Source: Trileptium ribeirensis (taxonomy: Eukaryota; Nematoda; Enoplea; Enoplida; Thoracostomopsidae). Taken from it: a stretch of DNA of 64,000 nt. Both the position numbers and the translations under genes were made by a program. The stretch is from assembly GCA_030248225.1 (NCBI GenBank), contig JASANE010026487.1, positions 35,464 through 99,463 of the forward strand, read 5' to 3'. Below are positions 1 through 11,340 of this stretch, in pieces (position 1 is the first letter of the stretch; each line of letters begins with the position of its first letter). Below the pieces are notes generated by a model. It saw nothing but the letters and a program-made list of their open reading frames with translations, ran no database searches and had not been told where the DNA came from.

Positions 1-416
1 GACGCATCGTCATTGCTCCATAAAATTTTTGATATCCGTCCATACAAAAATAATCTATGAATGACAGCAGCAGACAAAAAAATTTCACGATTTTCCCGTA
101 CGGCTATGAGTAAAAACTCCGCTCGCTCCGTTCCAAGAACCAAAGAACTCTTTATTTCTTCTTACAAGGCCAAAAAGAGCTTACAGAACTTTTGATATTT
201 ATAAATCACAAAGTTTAAGAAAACTTATAATATAGGAATGGTTTTACGTAAATGGGCTCCTAAGACTTGCATTATTTGTTCCGTATCACGCATTTGCTTT
301 TATCATATTTGGCAACCTCGACATCTTACAGGCACAATCGATAAAAATTTGACTATTTTTGGTGCCAAAATTTACCAAATTTAGCTTCGGCACTGTGCCA
401 CAGGATTAATAAGAAA
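1..416. other. No gene seen
   Basis: AT-rich sequence with no supported coding region. The end of this stretch grades into the decayed tandem repeat that starts near 417. Confidence 0.5.
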
Positions 417-1411
417 CTTGACCTTTTAACCGACATAGTATTTGTGACCCAAACACAAATTTACGCAGCCACAATTAAAGGCGTCAAATAGCAGCTCACA
501 GCAACATTTGGACATTTGTGTTGTAAATTAGTGCTTTGTAGTCTAAACGAGAAGAAATCACAGTAAAGCTCTTTAAAAATAAATTTGATTTTCCCGCCCT
601 AGTATCCGTCCCACAAACACCAATTTGTCTAGCCAAAACTAATTTGAAGGCTTCAAGCAAGAGCTGAAAGCGAATCTTAACCATTTGGGGGTGAATTTAA
701 CCATTTTGGCGGTTAAAAGCGCCAAAATCATACTTAGGCTGTCCAAAAAATAAACATAACCTTCCACGACCTAGTAACTGTCACCAAAACACCAATTTTG
801 CCAGACAAACTAAATTTAAAGGCTTCAAATTGGTGTTTACAGCGAAATTTGAGTATTTTAGGGATAAATTAGGTACTTTTTTGAGATATAAGAGCCAAAA
901 TTATTGTCAGACTGTCCAAAAAATTAACTGTCTGACCTGGTATCTTTAACAAAAATGCCAATTTTCCTAGCCAAAACAAATTCAAACAGGAGCTGAGAGG
1001 AAAATTTTACCACCTTGAAGGTAAATTAAGCTATTTTGGGGTTAGAAGATCCGAAGTCATGACTAGGCATTCTAAATAAACTTGACCGTTCCCCGCCTAG
1101 TAACTGTCACCAATTTTTTAAGCCAAAAGTGATTTAAGGGCTTCAAATAGCAGCTGACAAATAAGCTTGACCATCTCCGACAAGTATCTGTCATCTAAAG
1201 AACAACTGACTCAGCCAAAATTAATTTAAGGGATTCAAATACGAGCTCACAGCGAAACGTTGCTAGTTTGGAATTAAATTAGAACTAGATGAAATAAAAT
1301 CACAGTTAGGCTGTCCAAAAAATAAACTTGACCTTTCGCGACCTTGTTACCTAAACACCAATTTGCCCAGCCAAATAAATTTGAGGGCTTCAAACACGAG
1401 CTAAGATCAAA
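417..1411. repeat. Decayed tandem repeat, ~165-bp unit, about seven copies
   Basis: Successive units share a recognisable order of words: a start like cttgacctt, then cctagtaactgtca, then accaattttgccagcc, then ggcttcaaat and gagctgacagcga. Unit starts lie near 417, 585, 754, 926, 1081, 1165 and 1327, giving spacings of about 155-172 bp with one short unit of about 84 bp. Units differ at many positions and carry small indels, so the array is old. No coding capacity is apparent. It could be a satellite fragment or the subterminal array of a DNA transposon. Confidence 0.65.
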
Positions 1412-2157
1412 ACTTGGGCTAGTGGGACGCGACTAGATCCAAAATAGTGTGTTTAGCCCTTCAAAATGCTTCTCGTCAGTGAACATTTACGCTAGACATA
1501 TCAATTTAAACAAAAAATATCTAGCAAATATTTTTCGAAATTTTCATTTTATGTGACCCCAAACTTGAGTTATGGTGTCAAAACCGGCCACAAAAAACAC
1601 CGGTATGCATCTGATATAGCGGTACTACTGCATAATTTTTATAGACACAGCCAGCGAACCATATCACAATAATGACCAAAGTATGTACTAATGAAACGTA
1701 GAGTCCTAAAAAATTGCAAGCAACGCTCCTACACTTTATACATCATGTGTACAACATATGGTTTTAGGCCCAATTTTGTACAACGCACTAAAAGAACCAA
1801 CTCCGAACGGCGGAAGAATCTTGCTATTGAGTTCTCTTTTACCAGTGATCCTGCTGGCGTCTCCACTACAGGACAAAAGACTCGTTACCACTCTGCAGCA
1901 ACTGTCAACTAAGGGTTGCGAGGGTCAACGACTATCGGGTTACAGTTAGTAAGACGATTATGAACAAAAAGCTTCAAGTACTATATTTCCGCACCTAAAA
2001 ACTAGTAACTCTATTGAGATTGCAGAATGTAGTGAAGCATAGGTACACCTACGCCTACACCTTTTGCGTTCACATCAAATCAGCTCTCGACAGCATTCGT
2101 CGATATGCTATATGGTGGACATCACACAATACCAGCACAATTTACAAACAAAACTAA
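1412..2157. other. No gene seen
   Basis: Non-coding, mixed composition. The short open frames between 1691 and 1949 overlap one another in different frames and show no domain signal. Confidence 0.5.
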
Positions 2158-2815
2158 CACCGGCAATGAGTTTCCCATGCCCGAAAACCTCCAAGTGAAA
2201 CTTTTCAACCGGTCAGGACGTCAGAACAAATTTTCTAATTTTGGGACGAGGAACCATGAGGATGACATACCTCAAACCCCCTAACTCCAAAACCGGAGCC
2301 TTAATCGAAAACAAAAAAGAGGCATCGGCATTTATCATTGTACTATGAAATAAAACAACCAGAGAATAAATTCGAAAATTACGACAAAAATAACCTTGCT
2401 TCCGTGAAGAGTACTACAATGGTGCAAAAATCCTCATTTTGACCTCTGAGCCCGAACCAAGGGGTCACCATACCCTTGTACCCATGGGTCGCAGAGCTAA
2501 ACCGGCACCGCCAATGAGTTTTCCATGCCCCAAAACCCACAGGTAAAACTTATCAATCGCCTAAGACGTCTGAATAAATTTTCAAATTTTGGGTCGACGC
2601 ACCATTGGGGCGCCATACCCCCGTACCTAAAACCCCATAAATCCAGAACCTTAATCGAAAAACAAAAAAGAGGCATCGGCATTTATCATTTTACTATGAA
2701 ATAGAATCATCCAGAGCAAAAAATTCGATAGTTGAGATAAAAATAACCTTGCTTCCGTGAAGGGTACTAAAATGGGGCCAAAAACCCACATTTTGACCCC
2801 TGACCCCGGAATCAG
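2158..2815. repeat. Diverged tandem duplication, ~350-bp period
   Basis: Two consecutive copies, about 2158-2465 and 2500-2815, share long stretches such as aaagaggcatcggcatttat and taaccttgcttccgtgaag in the same order, the latter at 2391 and 2744 (offset 353). Both copies contain the block ending gagttttccatgcc or its variant. The copies differ by many substitutions. No function is visible; a duplicated element segment is the simplest reading. Confidence 0.65.
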
Positions 2816-3869
2816 ACCCCAAATCAAAATACGCTATGCCGGTTCGAATGAGCGCAAGGTCATGAAAATCGGTTAAGGCGTTCTGGAGTTATGATCGATC
2901 ACACACACACGGAATTTAAGATTTAACCCCTGCAACACACAATCTCCACTACGTTCTGACAAAATTAGGAATGGGGAATGCGCACCAAAACCCATCAACG
3001 CATAACCTGCATCACAATCAAGTGCAAAACAGTACAACAATCCAGTTCTATCTTAAATTATAAAATTCCCAGGAAGCAGAATTTCCTATTCATGTGCCAA
3101 TCAACGTCAATATTAAAACAGCAATTGTGATAAACGGTGTATACATGCACTATGCATAAACAGTTTATACATATAGTTTAACATGTATAAGATATCAGCA
3201 TGCATGTATGCATTTATATACAGGTATATATGCTTATAACATCGGCATCGGTATTATTCAATATACCTTCGTCTCCTTGGCCTAAGGAAAGTGTAGTATA
3301 AAAAACCTCATTTCTGCATTCTCGAATTTGTCATTCTTAACCCATAAAATTTTCCACCTGGCCAAGCACAGTTAGGATATCCGAATTATTTCGCCATTGT
3401 AAATAATATCCGGATCTTAAATCGTATCCGAATATCTTTTCCCACCACTAATACACAGCAAATAACATATCAAAACAGATTTGAGTTTTAAGAAATTTGA
3501 TTTTTATCATGAGAATACAATTCGCGGCGTTAGTGGAATCCCAACATTTTTCAGCCTGTTCAAATGCCAAGTAGGTATATACGTATATACACACAGACGA
3601 AGTTTCATCGCTAAAGTTAGTATAGTTCAGTTCTTGACGCATGGCTAATCCTTAGCTATTTGTCATTTTAAAATGAGTCATACTTAGGCAACAAAAACAT
3701 TGAAAACCTAACGATTACCGATAGACATCGAGTCAAGTGCAGGGACCCAGTAATACGTTAACAACGCAGTGATATTGGTTAGACAAATTTGCTGTTCTAA
3801 ATATTTAAATTAACAGCTCCTGTTGTGCTTATTCACTTATACATAGGCACACGCACATACATATATATA
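2816..3869. other. No gene seen; possible transposon end near 3370-3451
   Basis: Mostly AT-rich with CA/TA microsatellite-like patches near 3200 and 3850. Around 3374-3451 there are ggatatcc-like words and the end-like string tatcttttcccaccacta, which on the minus strand resembles the terminal style of some hAT elements. No partner end was found. Confidence 0.3.
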
Positions 3870-4448
3870 CAGGGTGTTTCAGAAGTAACTACCCACTGTT
3901 TGATGCTAACTATCGGTTGACTGGGCAGAGGTAGCTCGCCAGCTTTTTGTATAATTGTATAAGACGGGGCCGAAAGGGCTTCAAGTTAAGCTGCTTGTAA
4001 AGGCGCTAAACGGAAGTATGAGGAATACCCAGCTGGAGGGAAGCCCTTCGAGTTGACTTCTGGGGGCTCCTGGATACCGCAGCGCTTAATGCAGCTTTCT
4101 GGTCCCCACTTGTGGCAGACTTTTGACGACCCGGCCTCAGCCTTTCCGCTACACTGCCAGTGTCCTCGAATCGGGAAATAATATCACCCATCGTCTTGCG
4201 AGTAGGAGGTATTGAGTCGAAATGATTTTTCCACTGGCGTGAGACTTCGGCATAATTTTTGTATTTATAGTAAAGTTGTACAACACAGATTTTTTCAGGC
4301 AGAGGTCGTCGTGGGGAATCCATGGTATAAACAGTATATCTTTATAATAACCTGAAATATTAAAAACAGCGATAAACAACCATTGCGAAATATTACGCCA
4401 GAAGATATTGACTGACAAAGTGTGGGTAGTTACTTCTGAAACACCCTG
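3870..4448 (-). mobile_element. Tc1/mariner-type element, internally deleted
   Basis: A 579-bp element bounded by perfect 27-bp terminal inverted repeats that begin cagggtgtttcagaagtaac (3870-3896 and, inverted, 4422-4448). TA dinucleotides flank it on both sides (3868-3869 and 4449-4450), as expected for IS630/Tc1/mariner target duplication. Inside, on the minus strand, is a 105-codon open frame (4006-4323) resembling the N-terminal DNA-binding part of a transposase. There is no room for the DD(E/D) catalytic domain, so this copy is non-autonomous. The perfect repeats suggest it was mobilised by a full-length relative. Confidence 0.8.
4006..4323 (-). pseudogene. Transposase N-terminal helix-turn-helix fragment
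   Basis: Minus-strand frame of 105 aa starting at the ATG whose complement is at 4321-4323. Near residues 10-55 is a helix-turn-helix pattern with the words VVQLYYKYKNYAEVSRQW and TMGDIISRFEDTGSV, followed by a basic R/S-rich linker. This matches the DUF4817-type N-terminal domain found in insect mariner-like transposases, where it binds the terminal inverted repeats. The catalytic half is missing, so the product could at most bind ends, possibly competing with an intact transposase. Family assignment is by motif resemblance only. Confidence 0.65.
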
Positions 4449-5204
4449 TACTTAAATACATAGCATAAATATACGAATCTGTCGCAAACAGAACACTCAC
4501 CTTCACAAAATGCCTGAACTGTTGCTGTCACATCGTAATCATAGTATTCTAAAGCTAATAATATGTCGTTGTTAGACACATTCTTGACAACTTCTCGAAC
4601 TTCGTTTACCTAAAAATTATAGTAACACGTTTAATTCCGTATCAAGGTTACAACGGTAAAACCAAAACCGCTTCCAAATAGATCGCAGCGACTATTGTGT
4701 ACACAGACACACATATATACAATAAATTTCTAACTAAATTTCAATGCCTATTTACCCACGTTATTTTGCGCTAACACTCTGCTACTTCTATTTCGAAAAG
4801 CGGGTACTACAGATATGCTAATTTAACTGTGTCAGATCGAAAATCGTCGCTCAATTTGTTGTAATACGTACGTACCTCAATATTTCAAAATAGCTGTTAA
4901 TACAGGCATACAATAAAAGATATTATCACAAAGAATAAAATGGATTTTTATTTAATACTATCGGCCACTATTTTAATACCTTCCACTCGCCCAACTACCA
5001 AAATCTAGTTTTATCGAAATTAAGAATTGATATTTATTGATTGATGAATCGACAGCATTAGTAAGCTTCTTGAAAGCCTTGTCAAAGACATGTTGGTTGA
5101 ATATCTTTCGGCCAACAATTTTATTTACATGGTTCTCGTACTCGTCGTTTCATAACCGCCCAGCTGCTGGAATTTCCCCATCCGTTGCCATCGCTTTAGC
5201 CTAA
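4449..5204. other. No gene seen
   Basis: AT-rich sequence without supported features, between the TA-flanked element and the start of detectable reverse transcriptase remnants. Confidence 0.45.
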
Positions 5205-6420
5205 TGACTGGTTAGATGGGGTTTACGTAGACTTTCAAAAAGACTGACAGGGCCAATATTCATGCGCTGATTTACAAGTATAATAGTACAGGATAGACAA
5301 GTCCCTTTGCGCTGGTTTGGGAGCTACTATGTGGATCGTTGGCAGATGGTATCTGTAAAATGGGACCTTTTCATCATGGCCCCCAGTTATGAGCGGAGTT
5401 CCTCAGGGCCCTATTTTCCTTATGCTTGTAAATAATATCGACGACTACGTATCGTGTGCCGTTTTCAAGTTTACAGGCGACATGCATTTGTCTCGACGCA
5501 TGTTAAACTACTTTCCTGATCTTGACTGTGATTTCTTCCACCGTGACCTGGATGACATAACCAATTAGGGAAGTGGGGTGTTGCCATTAATGATTTGAAA
5601 AGCTATCTAAAGCACTGCAAAATCGGCAACCCGTGCGTGCCACATTCCTTGAACAACTGTTTTAAAATTACAGAGTCTAAAAAGAATCTAGGCGCCATTG
5701 TTACAAACAATTTTAGGTTCTTCACTCATTTTGCAGCAGTTACGGAGAAGTCCTGTAACGTCGTCTTCTTATTGAAACGGAACATCCCGTATCGGTCAAA
5801 ATTTGTATGGCTCCAACTGTATCGGAGCTTGATTCGGCCACATGTCGAGTATGCCGTGATAGTGTGGTATCCTCACTATGAACGTGATATATACTAATTG
5901 AGAAAGTGCTACTAAACTTTTTTCAGCGATTCGGTGGTTGTCATATGTGGATAGACTTGTGCATATGGGTAAACAGACATTAGCTGCTCGGCGTATACGC
6001 AGCGATCTCACACTAACTTACAAAATGACGCAGGGCAAGTTGCGATGGATATGTTTAGGTTCTTTACATAAGGTTTTGTCTTCTCACGGGGACACAACTT
6101 GAAACTGGAAAATATTGATATTCCTATTTGCTTTTAACTATCTTCGGCCTCACACCAATACAAGGCACGCTGCTCTCGCACATTGTTGGAAAAGCGATTC
6201 TGAAAGTGCTCTTGTTATGTGATCTATCTACTTCAAATTCAAACCATATGGATGAAAGAATGGTACGTGAATTAAAAAATTTATTGAATTGCAACTGATT
6301 CAAGGAATAATTACTTTCAATGTTGCGAAACTTTGGGACTATTTTCAAGTGGATTTTTCTTCGTAGCATCTATAACTCAATCGTATTGTATCGTATCGTG
6401 CGACAGCTCAAATAAATGCT
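5205..6420 (+). pseudogene. Decayed non-LTR retrotransposon reverse transcriptase (3' part)
   Basis: Conceptual translation across several frames gives the ordered landmarks of a Jockey/CR1-like reverse transcriptase. Near 5397 is a GVPQGP block, followed by an NNIDDY-like segment. Near 5475 is a degraded FTGDM in place of the FADD catalytic motif. The longest open piece, 5595-5897, carries the post-catalytic thumb words NLGAIV, LLKRN and YRSLIRPHVEYAVIVW. After a stop, a QRF-like segment continues to about 5935, and weak C-terminal similarity fades by about 6400. Stops, frameshifts and a changed catalytic motif make this an inactive relic. A second relic of the same type lies at 10560-11340. 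Confidence 0.65.
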
Positions 6421-7873
6421 GGAAATCTCTGCTTGTACCGTTTAGGTGTAATGGATTTCAACTCGTTTATCCTGTAAAAGTGGCCAAACATATCTAGGTC
6501 CAGTCAAAATGGAGTCCGACAAAACGATTTTTTTCCATATCTGGGTCATTGTGTAGAGAAATTAACTGGGCTCTAAATTCGCTGAAAATTTTGCCAGAGG
6601 GCATGAACCGAGTAGGGGTCCTGGTTCCGAACCGGAGGGCGCCCGATTTTGCCAGGGGGCATTTTGACAAGAGAAAAACTGATAAAAATTCGGCCAGAAA
6701 CACTGCCAAAACGCTACTGATGGCGTTTTGGATTGAAAAAGCGATTTGGAACCTTCAGAACTTAATTTTAGTACTTTGGACTGATTGGAAACAAAAAATT
6801 TTCTGAGAGCCAATGAACCGGGGTGAGCCCAAAATTTAGCCAGGGGGCTCAAACCGGGGAGCACCTGTTTTGAAGCAGGGGGAACCGAAAAATGCCGAGG
6901 GGCCCCCACCTCCCCCAAATTTTAGAGAGCACAGATTTATGCTCTATAAAACTCTAGCCTCTTCACAGAGGGATTCTGAGGTGCAGGTCCCCAGGTAAAT
7001 TTTAGTTTCCCCCGTGTATTTTAAGATATCAAAAATGATCGTGCTAAGTAGTGACGGGCATGGATATGGTTTTCCATATCAAGATAAAACTGCAGGATAT
7101 ATTTATGATAATGGGAATATGCGGATATGGACAACCATATCCTAAAATTTCAAACCATTATTTAAGCTTCAAAAGCTGAACAAAAGACCTTGCAATTTAC
7201 TGTGGCGTATTTTATGGTGTATTAAGGATTTGAGACATAAACAAACATTATTTTTTCGATAGTGTGTTTTTGCACCAATATTCGCTGTGTAAGTTTAGAC
7301 AAAGCCTTTTTTATTAAACATGATTTAATTTATAAAAACACCATGTCATTGTTAACACTAATTTATGCAAAGTTAAGTGCATATTTAGGACATTTTTTGG
7401 TATCTTGGAACTTGATGGTTTCCAGTGAATTGTTAGAACCTAACTCTAAACCAGAGAAGCGAAATTGGCAAAGCTTGTCAGATTGCAAGTTAAGTCCGAA
7501 TAACCTGACAGAAAGTGATTTTGCGGTTATTTGAATTTTAAAAAATCTTCAAGAAAATATATACGCTATGTAACAATAAGATACCATTTTATAAAATCTA
7601 TCAAATCACTGAGTTGTCTAGATACAGTGTAACACTTTTCCATTAAAACGACATATTGCTCAAAACATCTCGCGGCAAATTTTCAGACATTTATCTGGTA
7701 CGTAGGATATTTTAACACAAAGTTCAGAAATCTTTTAACCCTCTAATGCAAGTAGTTGCTCCTGTGCATCCTATACAATACAACTTAGTTCCTTACATTG
7801 CGTACGTTTGGCTGCGTATTGGTATTCACTAGAGGCATTAGAAGCATTAAGGATGTCAGAAAGAACGTAGTCG
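6421..7873. other. No gene seen; GC-richer patch and two ATATGG hairpins
   Basis: The patch 6480-6940 is richer in G and C and gives overlapping open frames on both strands, none with a domain signal. Two short hairpins lie at 7063-7080 and 7123-7142. The remainder is AT-rich and appears non-coding. Confidence 0.4.
7063..7142. repeat. Two ggatatgg inverted-repeat hairpins
   Basis: gatatgg-tttt-ccatatc at 7063-7080 and ggatatgg-acaa-ccatatcc at 7123-7142 use the same arm sequence with different 4-nt loops, 60 bp apart. They may be subterminal transposase-binding sites of an eroded hAT-like element, but no terminal repeats were paired. Confidence 0.5.
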
Positions 7874-7945
7874 TAGTTTAGTGGTTAGCATGCACAACTC
7901 TAACGCTAACAGTTCTTGTACGGCAACAGTTTGTTCAATGATAGT
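7874..7945 (+). repeat. tRNA-like / tRNA-derived SINE fragment
   Basis: tagtttagtggttagcatg at 7874 is a good match to an internal RNA polymerase III A box. A weak B-box-like word, gtttgttcaatg, follows about 54 bp later. The arms do not fold into a convincing tRNA and no anticodon can be assigned, so a decayed tRNA-derived repeat is more likely than a functional tRNA. Confidence 0.4.
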
Positions 7946-9689
7946 CCGAGTGGAAATTGATTCGCGAAGCAATATATTAAACCGATTAAATAGCACCAGG
8001 TCGTCAAAACAAGATAAATAACGATGAGATAAATGTCATGAGCACATTTCGCGCACTGCAGTTTTTTCTCATTTAAGCACTATTCTAAACTACAACCTGC
8101 AACACATAAAGTTTTCCAACAATATTGATAATCCAAAAAATCTGAAAATTGAAAGTGCAAAAAACCGAATCAACTGAAAATTGAATCTACGGCTCTCAAG
8201 AGACACAAATCCGAAAAATGCCATATTTTGAGTTTTTTCCGTTATAACTTGATTCAAGTCAAAAATTCGCATATTTTGCAAGTACTCATAGCTTTTCTGT
8301 CTGCAACCGTGCAACTGTCACTATGGCGCAAGCTGAGGTTGAATAAAACGATTCGCAGAAACGCTACAAATATTTCCTTAGACTAATGTGGTTAAATGAC
8401 TGCGGCAGATAGCTTAGCTTTTATGGTTGTGCGTGATCAAAAGCGGCATTGCTATAGCTACCTTAGTCTTCCCTAGCTTCCTGCTTCGCGAACTTCCTTA
8501 ATCGTTACGCTCACTAAACTTCGGTTGTTATGCTATGCTTCGTTATGTTTGATCAGTTTAGTCTTGCTTGTTTTAAAGACAAAACCATCACGATTGCTTC
8601 AAAGAAACACACTGGATATTAAGGACATCGCTAACAAATTTATCCATGCCTAACTATTTTCCCTATGCCCGAGGGACAACCACGTCCACCTTATTAAACT
8701 CGCCCAACTATTGTGGAAGGGTAACCCTAGCCCTCGTAGACTGTTACATCTATTAGCGGTTCCTTACTTTCGTTATTAAACTAACTCGCAACTTAACATC
8801 GAAATGGCATCTAGATTTATTCTCAACCCTAAGGTGGATTTTTACTGCCCAATACTCACTGGCTACCATGTGACGGGCAGCCATAAGGCCCAAGAACAGT
8901 TGAAAAACTCGCAAAGTATACAGTTTTGAAAATGAAATATTTTAGGTTTTCAACTGACCAGTAATCGGATGTGATAGAATTGTCTTCCTCGCCTTAGCCT
9001 AAGGCAAATATAGTACGCACTAAAATTGTCACCTAAAGCCAAAATGAATAGATATAACAAAAATTCTCCCCGGGCGATTCCGATACATAAAACGGTTGTA
9101 AATGCATAAAAACAAGAAAATTACAAATAAAGCATCCTGTTAACCTGGCAGGTACGGTTCCTTTAGTAAGCAGGGAAAAGTTCCTTCAGGATTCTCCAGT
9201 TCCACTAAGGTTGAAGTTAAATGCTCCACGTAAAACTTTCGCCCTGTGAAAAACACTGAAACTGTATATATCCGGAAACGGAACCAAAATTTACCGAAAC
9301 CGGCCATTTAACCGGATCAGGAACCTGGTCTTCGAAACTTAAATATAGTGAACCTGATGAAGGAAGAAATTAAAGTATATATAGTGGATTTAAAATGTAT
9401 TAAAAATAACTTTTACAGTAAACTTAATGTATTGCGACGGCATATTTGCCTTTCTGAAACTTTATGTCGTCCGAAACTAAGCTATATGTCGCTAACGGAA
9501 CTAACTCTGCTTCATGTACTTGCTCAGTTTAATCCATAGGGGACAGGAGATCAGTGACGTACAGCAAAGAAAGATATATGCATGGCAAACCTCTCATGGC
9601 ATTCAACCGTACAAAAAGTTGTGTAACGTATATGTACATGTATATGGGTATATAGATAGATTATATATATAAAGTATACCTATGTCTAG
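7946..9689. other. No gene seen
   Basis: AT-rich and apparently non-coding. Short open frames near 8090-8314 and 9348-9539 have biased composition and no recognisable domain. Confidence 0.45.
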
Positions 9690-9789
9690 TATTGCTTGGT
9701 TTACTTTTACTACTACATGAAATTGTGGTACCGGTACCGGTTGATGCTACATGGTACCTGTATCAGCAAAAATTAAGTACCGATGGTTC

Positions 9790-9925
9790 GCTACACTACG
9801 GCCCCGTGGATCAATTGTTACAGTTTCGGACGCTAGATCGTATGGTCGTATGGTCGTATATTCAAATCCGGGTCAGGGTAGCTCATCCTTCCATCCCTTA
9901 GGGGTCGCTAAATTGAGTAATATAC
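9790..9925 (+). repeat. tRNA-derived SINE-like element
   Basis: An A-box-like ggccccgtggatcaa near 9800 and a B-box-like ttcaaatccgggtc near 9861 are spaced about 60 bp apart, as in tRNA-derived SINEs. They are followed by a body containing cttaggggtcgctaaattga (9898-9917), a tail style I associate with insect tRNA-SINEs. A short duplication, tatggtcg repeated at 9841 and 9850, lies between the boxes. Target-site duplications could not be defined. Confidence 0.5.
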
Positions 9926-10559
9926 GTGCAAAAATGGCCGATTGCGAGGTTAACTACATATATAAAATCAGTTTAATTACTTACTTTTTGGTCCACGTAT
10001 TTCTTTTCATATCGCATTATAATACGTTACAAACCCTGAAATTTTTACAAGAAACTAATGTGTACTACACACTCGAGTAGCGAAAGCGGCGCATGTATAT
10101 ATTGTTAACCAATACTTAATGATTATTGTACTGTTCAAAATCTAGCTATCTGAGCCCTAAGTTCCAGCAATAACAATAACACAAGGCTTCAATGCTTTAA
10201 TATTGATATTAATGTACATGTGCGTGATATAATCTAGTTCTTACTCACGTAGCAGCTTACACCGCAGCTAATCCTTCTTTGGAACTCAAATCTAATAAAT
10301 ACAATCAGAAATATCCAAACTCGTTGAGAATAACTCTACAGCCTTATATATACTAAGCACGCAGTTCTTTGAGTGGAGTGGAGATCAATAAGAATAAACA
10401 AAAATCAAATAGAAAATATAAACGCCGAAAGAGCATTCTTTGCGTGAAGACGAAACAAGACTGACATTCTAACTAAAACAAAACTTAATATATATACCAT
10501 GTTAGCTAATAATAAGCATTAAGTGTTATATTTTAAAAGATTCTACGGGATAGAGGGAT
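9926..10559. other. No gene seen
   Basis: AT-rich with no supported feature; the open frame running through the SINE into this stretch is not protein-like. Confidence 0.45.
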
Positions 10560-11340
10560 CTAAGGGAACAATATTTTATACCGATGTTTCATGACCACAA
10601 ATTTAGATGTTTTGCTAAGGTCATATATTACGTACGTCCGACCGCTTCTTGCACATGCTTCTTAAGCATGGTCAGCTTGTTACTTAGGCGACATTGATAT
10701 ATTGGAGCGAGTTCAGCGATATTTTACTCGCGCGCTTTTTAGTAGGCTTAGATGGGAAGAAACGTCATATCATCAGCGACTTGAACAGTTAAAATTGGAA
10801 CCACTCGAATTAACGCACCTACACCACGACCTAGTAATTGTTTCTAAAATTATTTTCAGAAACATATTTGCATATGAAAACTGTTTCGCTTTTTCTGGCA
10901 TATTGCTCACTCGTGGAAATTCTAAGAAGCTCTTATAGAAAAAAATTAAAAACGAACATTATGAAACATTCTTTCAACGTCCGTGTTATCGATGCGTAGA
11001 ACTCACTGCCTGAGTTCATTGACAGCAAACCGCTGGTTAATGCCTCAAACTGCAAATAATTCAAATTTTTATTAAAACAAGTAAATTTTGACCACTTTTT
11101 GCGACATAATAAAAGCCTTTAACAGTGTATTTGCAATAACCCCTAAAGGACCTTGCCATACGTATCTGTGTTGTAATGTATATATTGTATTATATTTCTA
11201 TCTTCCCTTGATTTAGAAATCAGTTGTTAGTCGAGCAATCCCTTACTGATTTTTTTGTTTATTTTGTCGGGCATCGCTTGTATGTCGCCCAAATGACAGT
11301 GTCACTTTTCAGAAGATGGGTTAAAGGCATGCAAGTTGAT
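10560..11340 (+). pseudogene. Decayed non-LTR retrotransposon RT C-terminal remnant
   Basis: The open piece 10702-10938 reads like the region after the reverse transcriptase thumb in insect Jockey/CR1-type elements: MERVQRYFTRALF followed by LEQLKLEPLELTHLHHDL. Further words occur downstream across stops, including a NSLPE block near 11000, where such proteins end. The sequence then passes into a ttgttgtgttgttgttggg tail near 11366, reminiscent of the short 3' repeats of CR1-type elements. The catalytic part is absent and the frame is broken. Confidence 0.6.

Noticed and set aside
417..1411. CRISPR-like array
   Set aside because: Units are long, diverged and contiguous without unique spacers, in a eukaryotic context.
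7861..7945. Functional tRNA gene
   Set aside because: A box is good but the B box is poor and no cloverleaf or anticodon loop forms.
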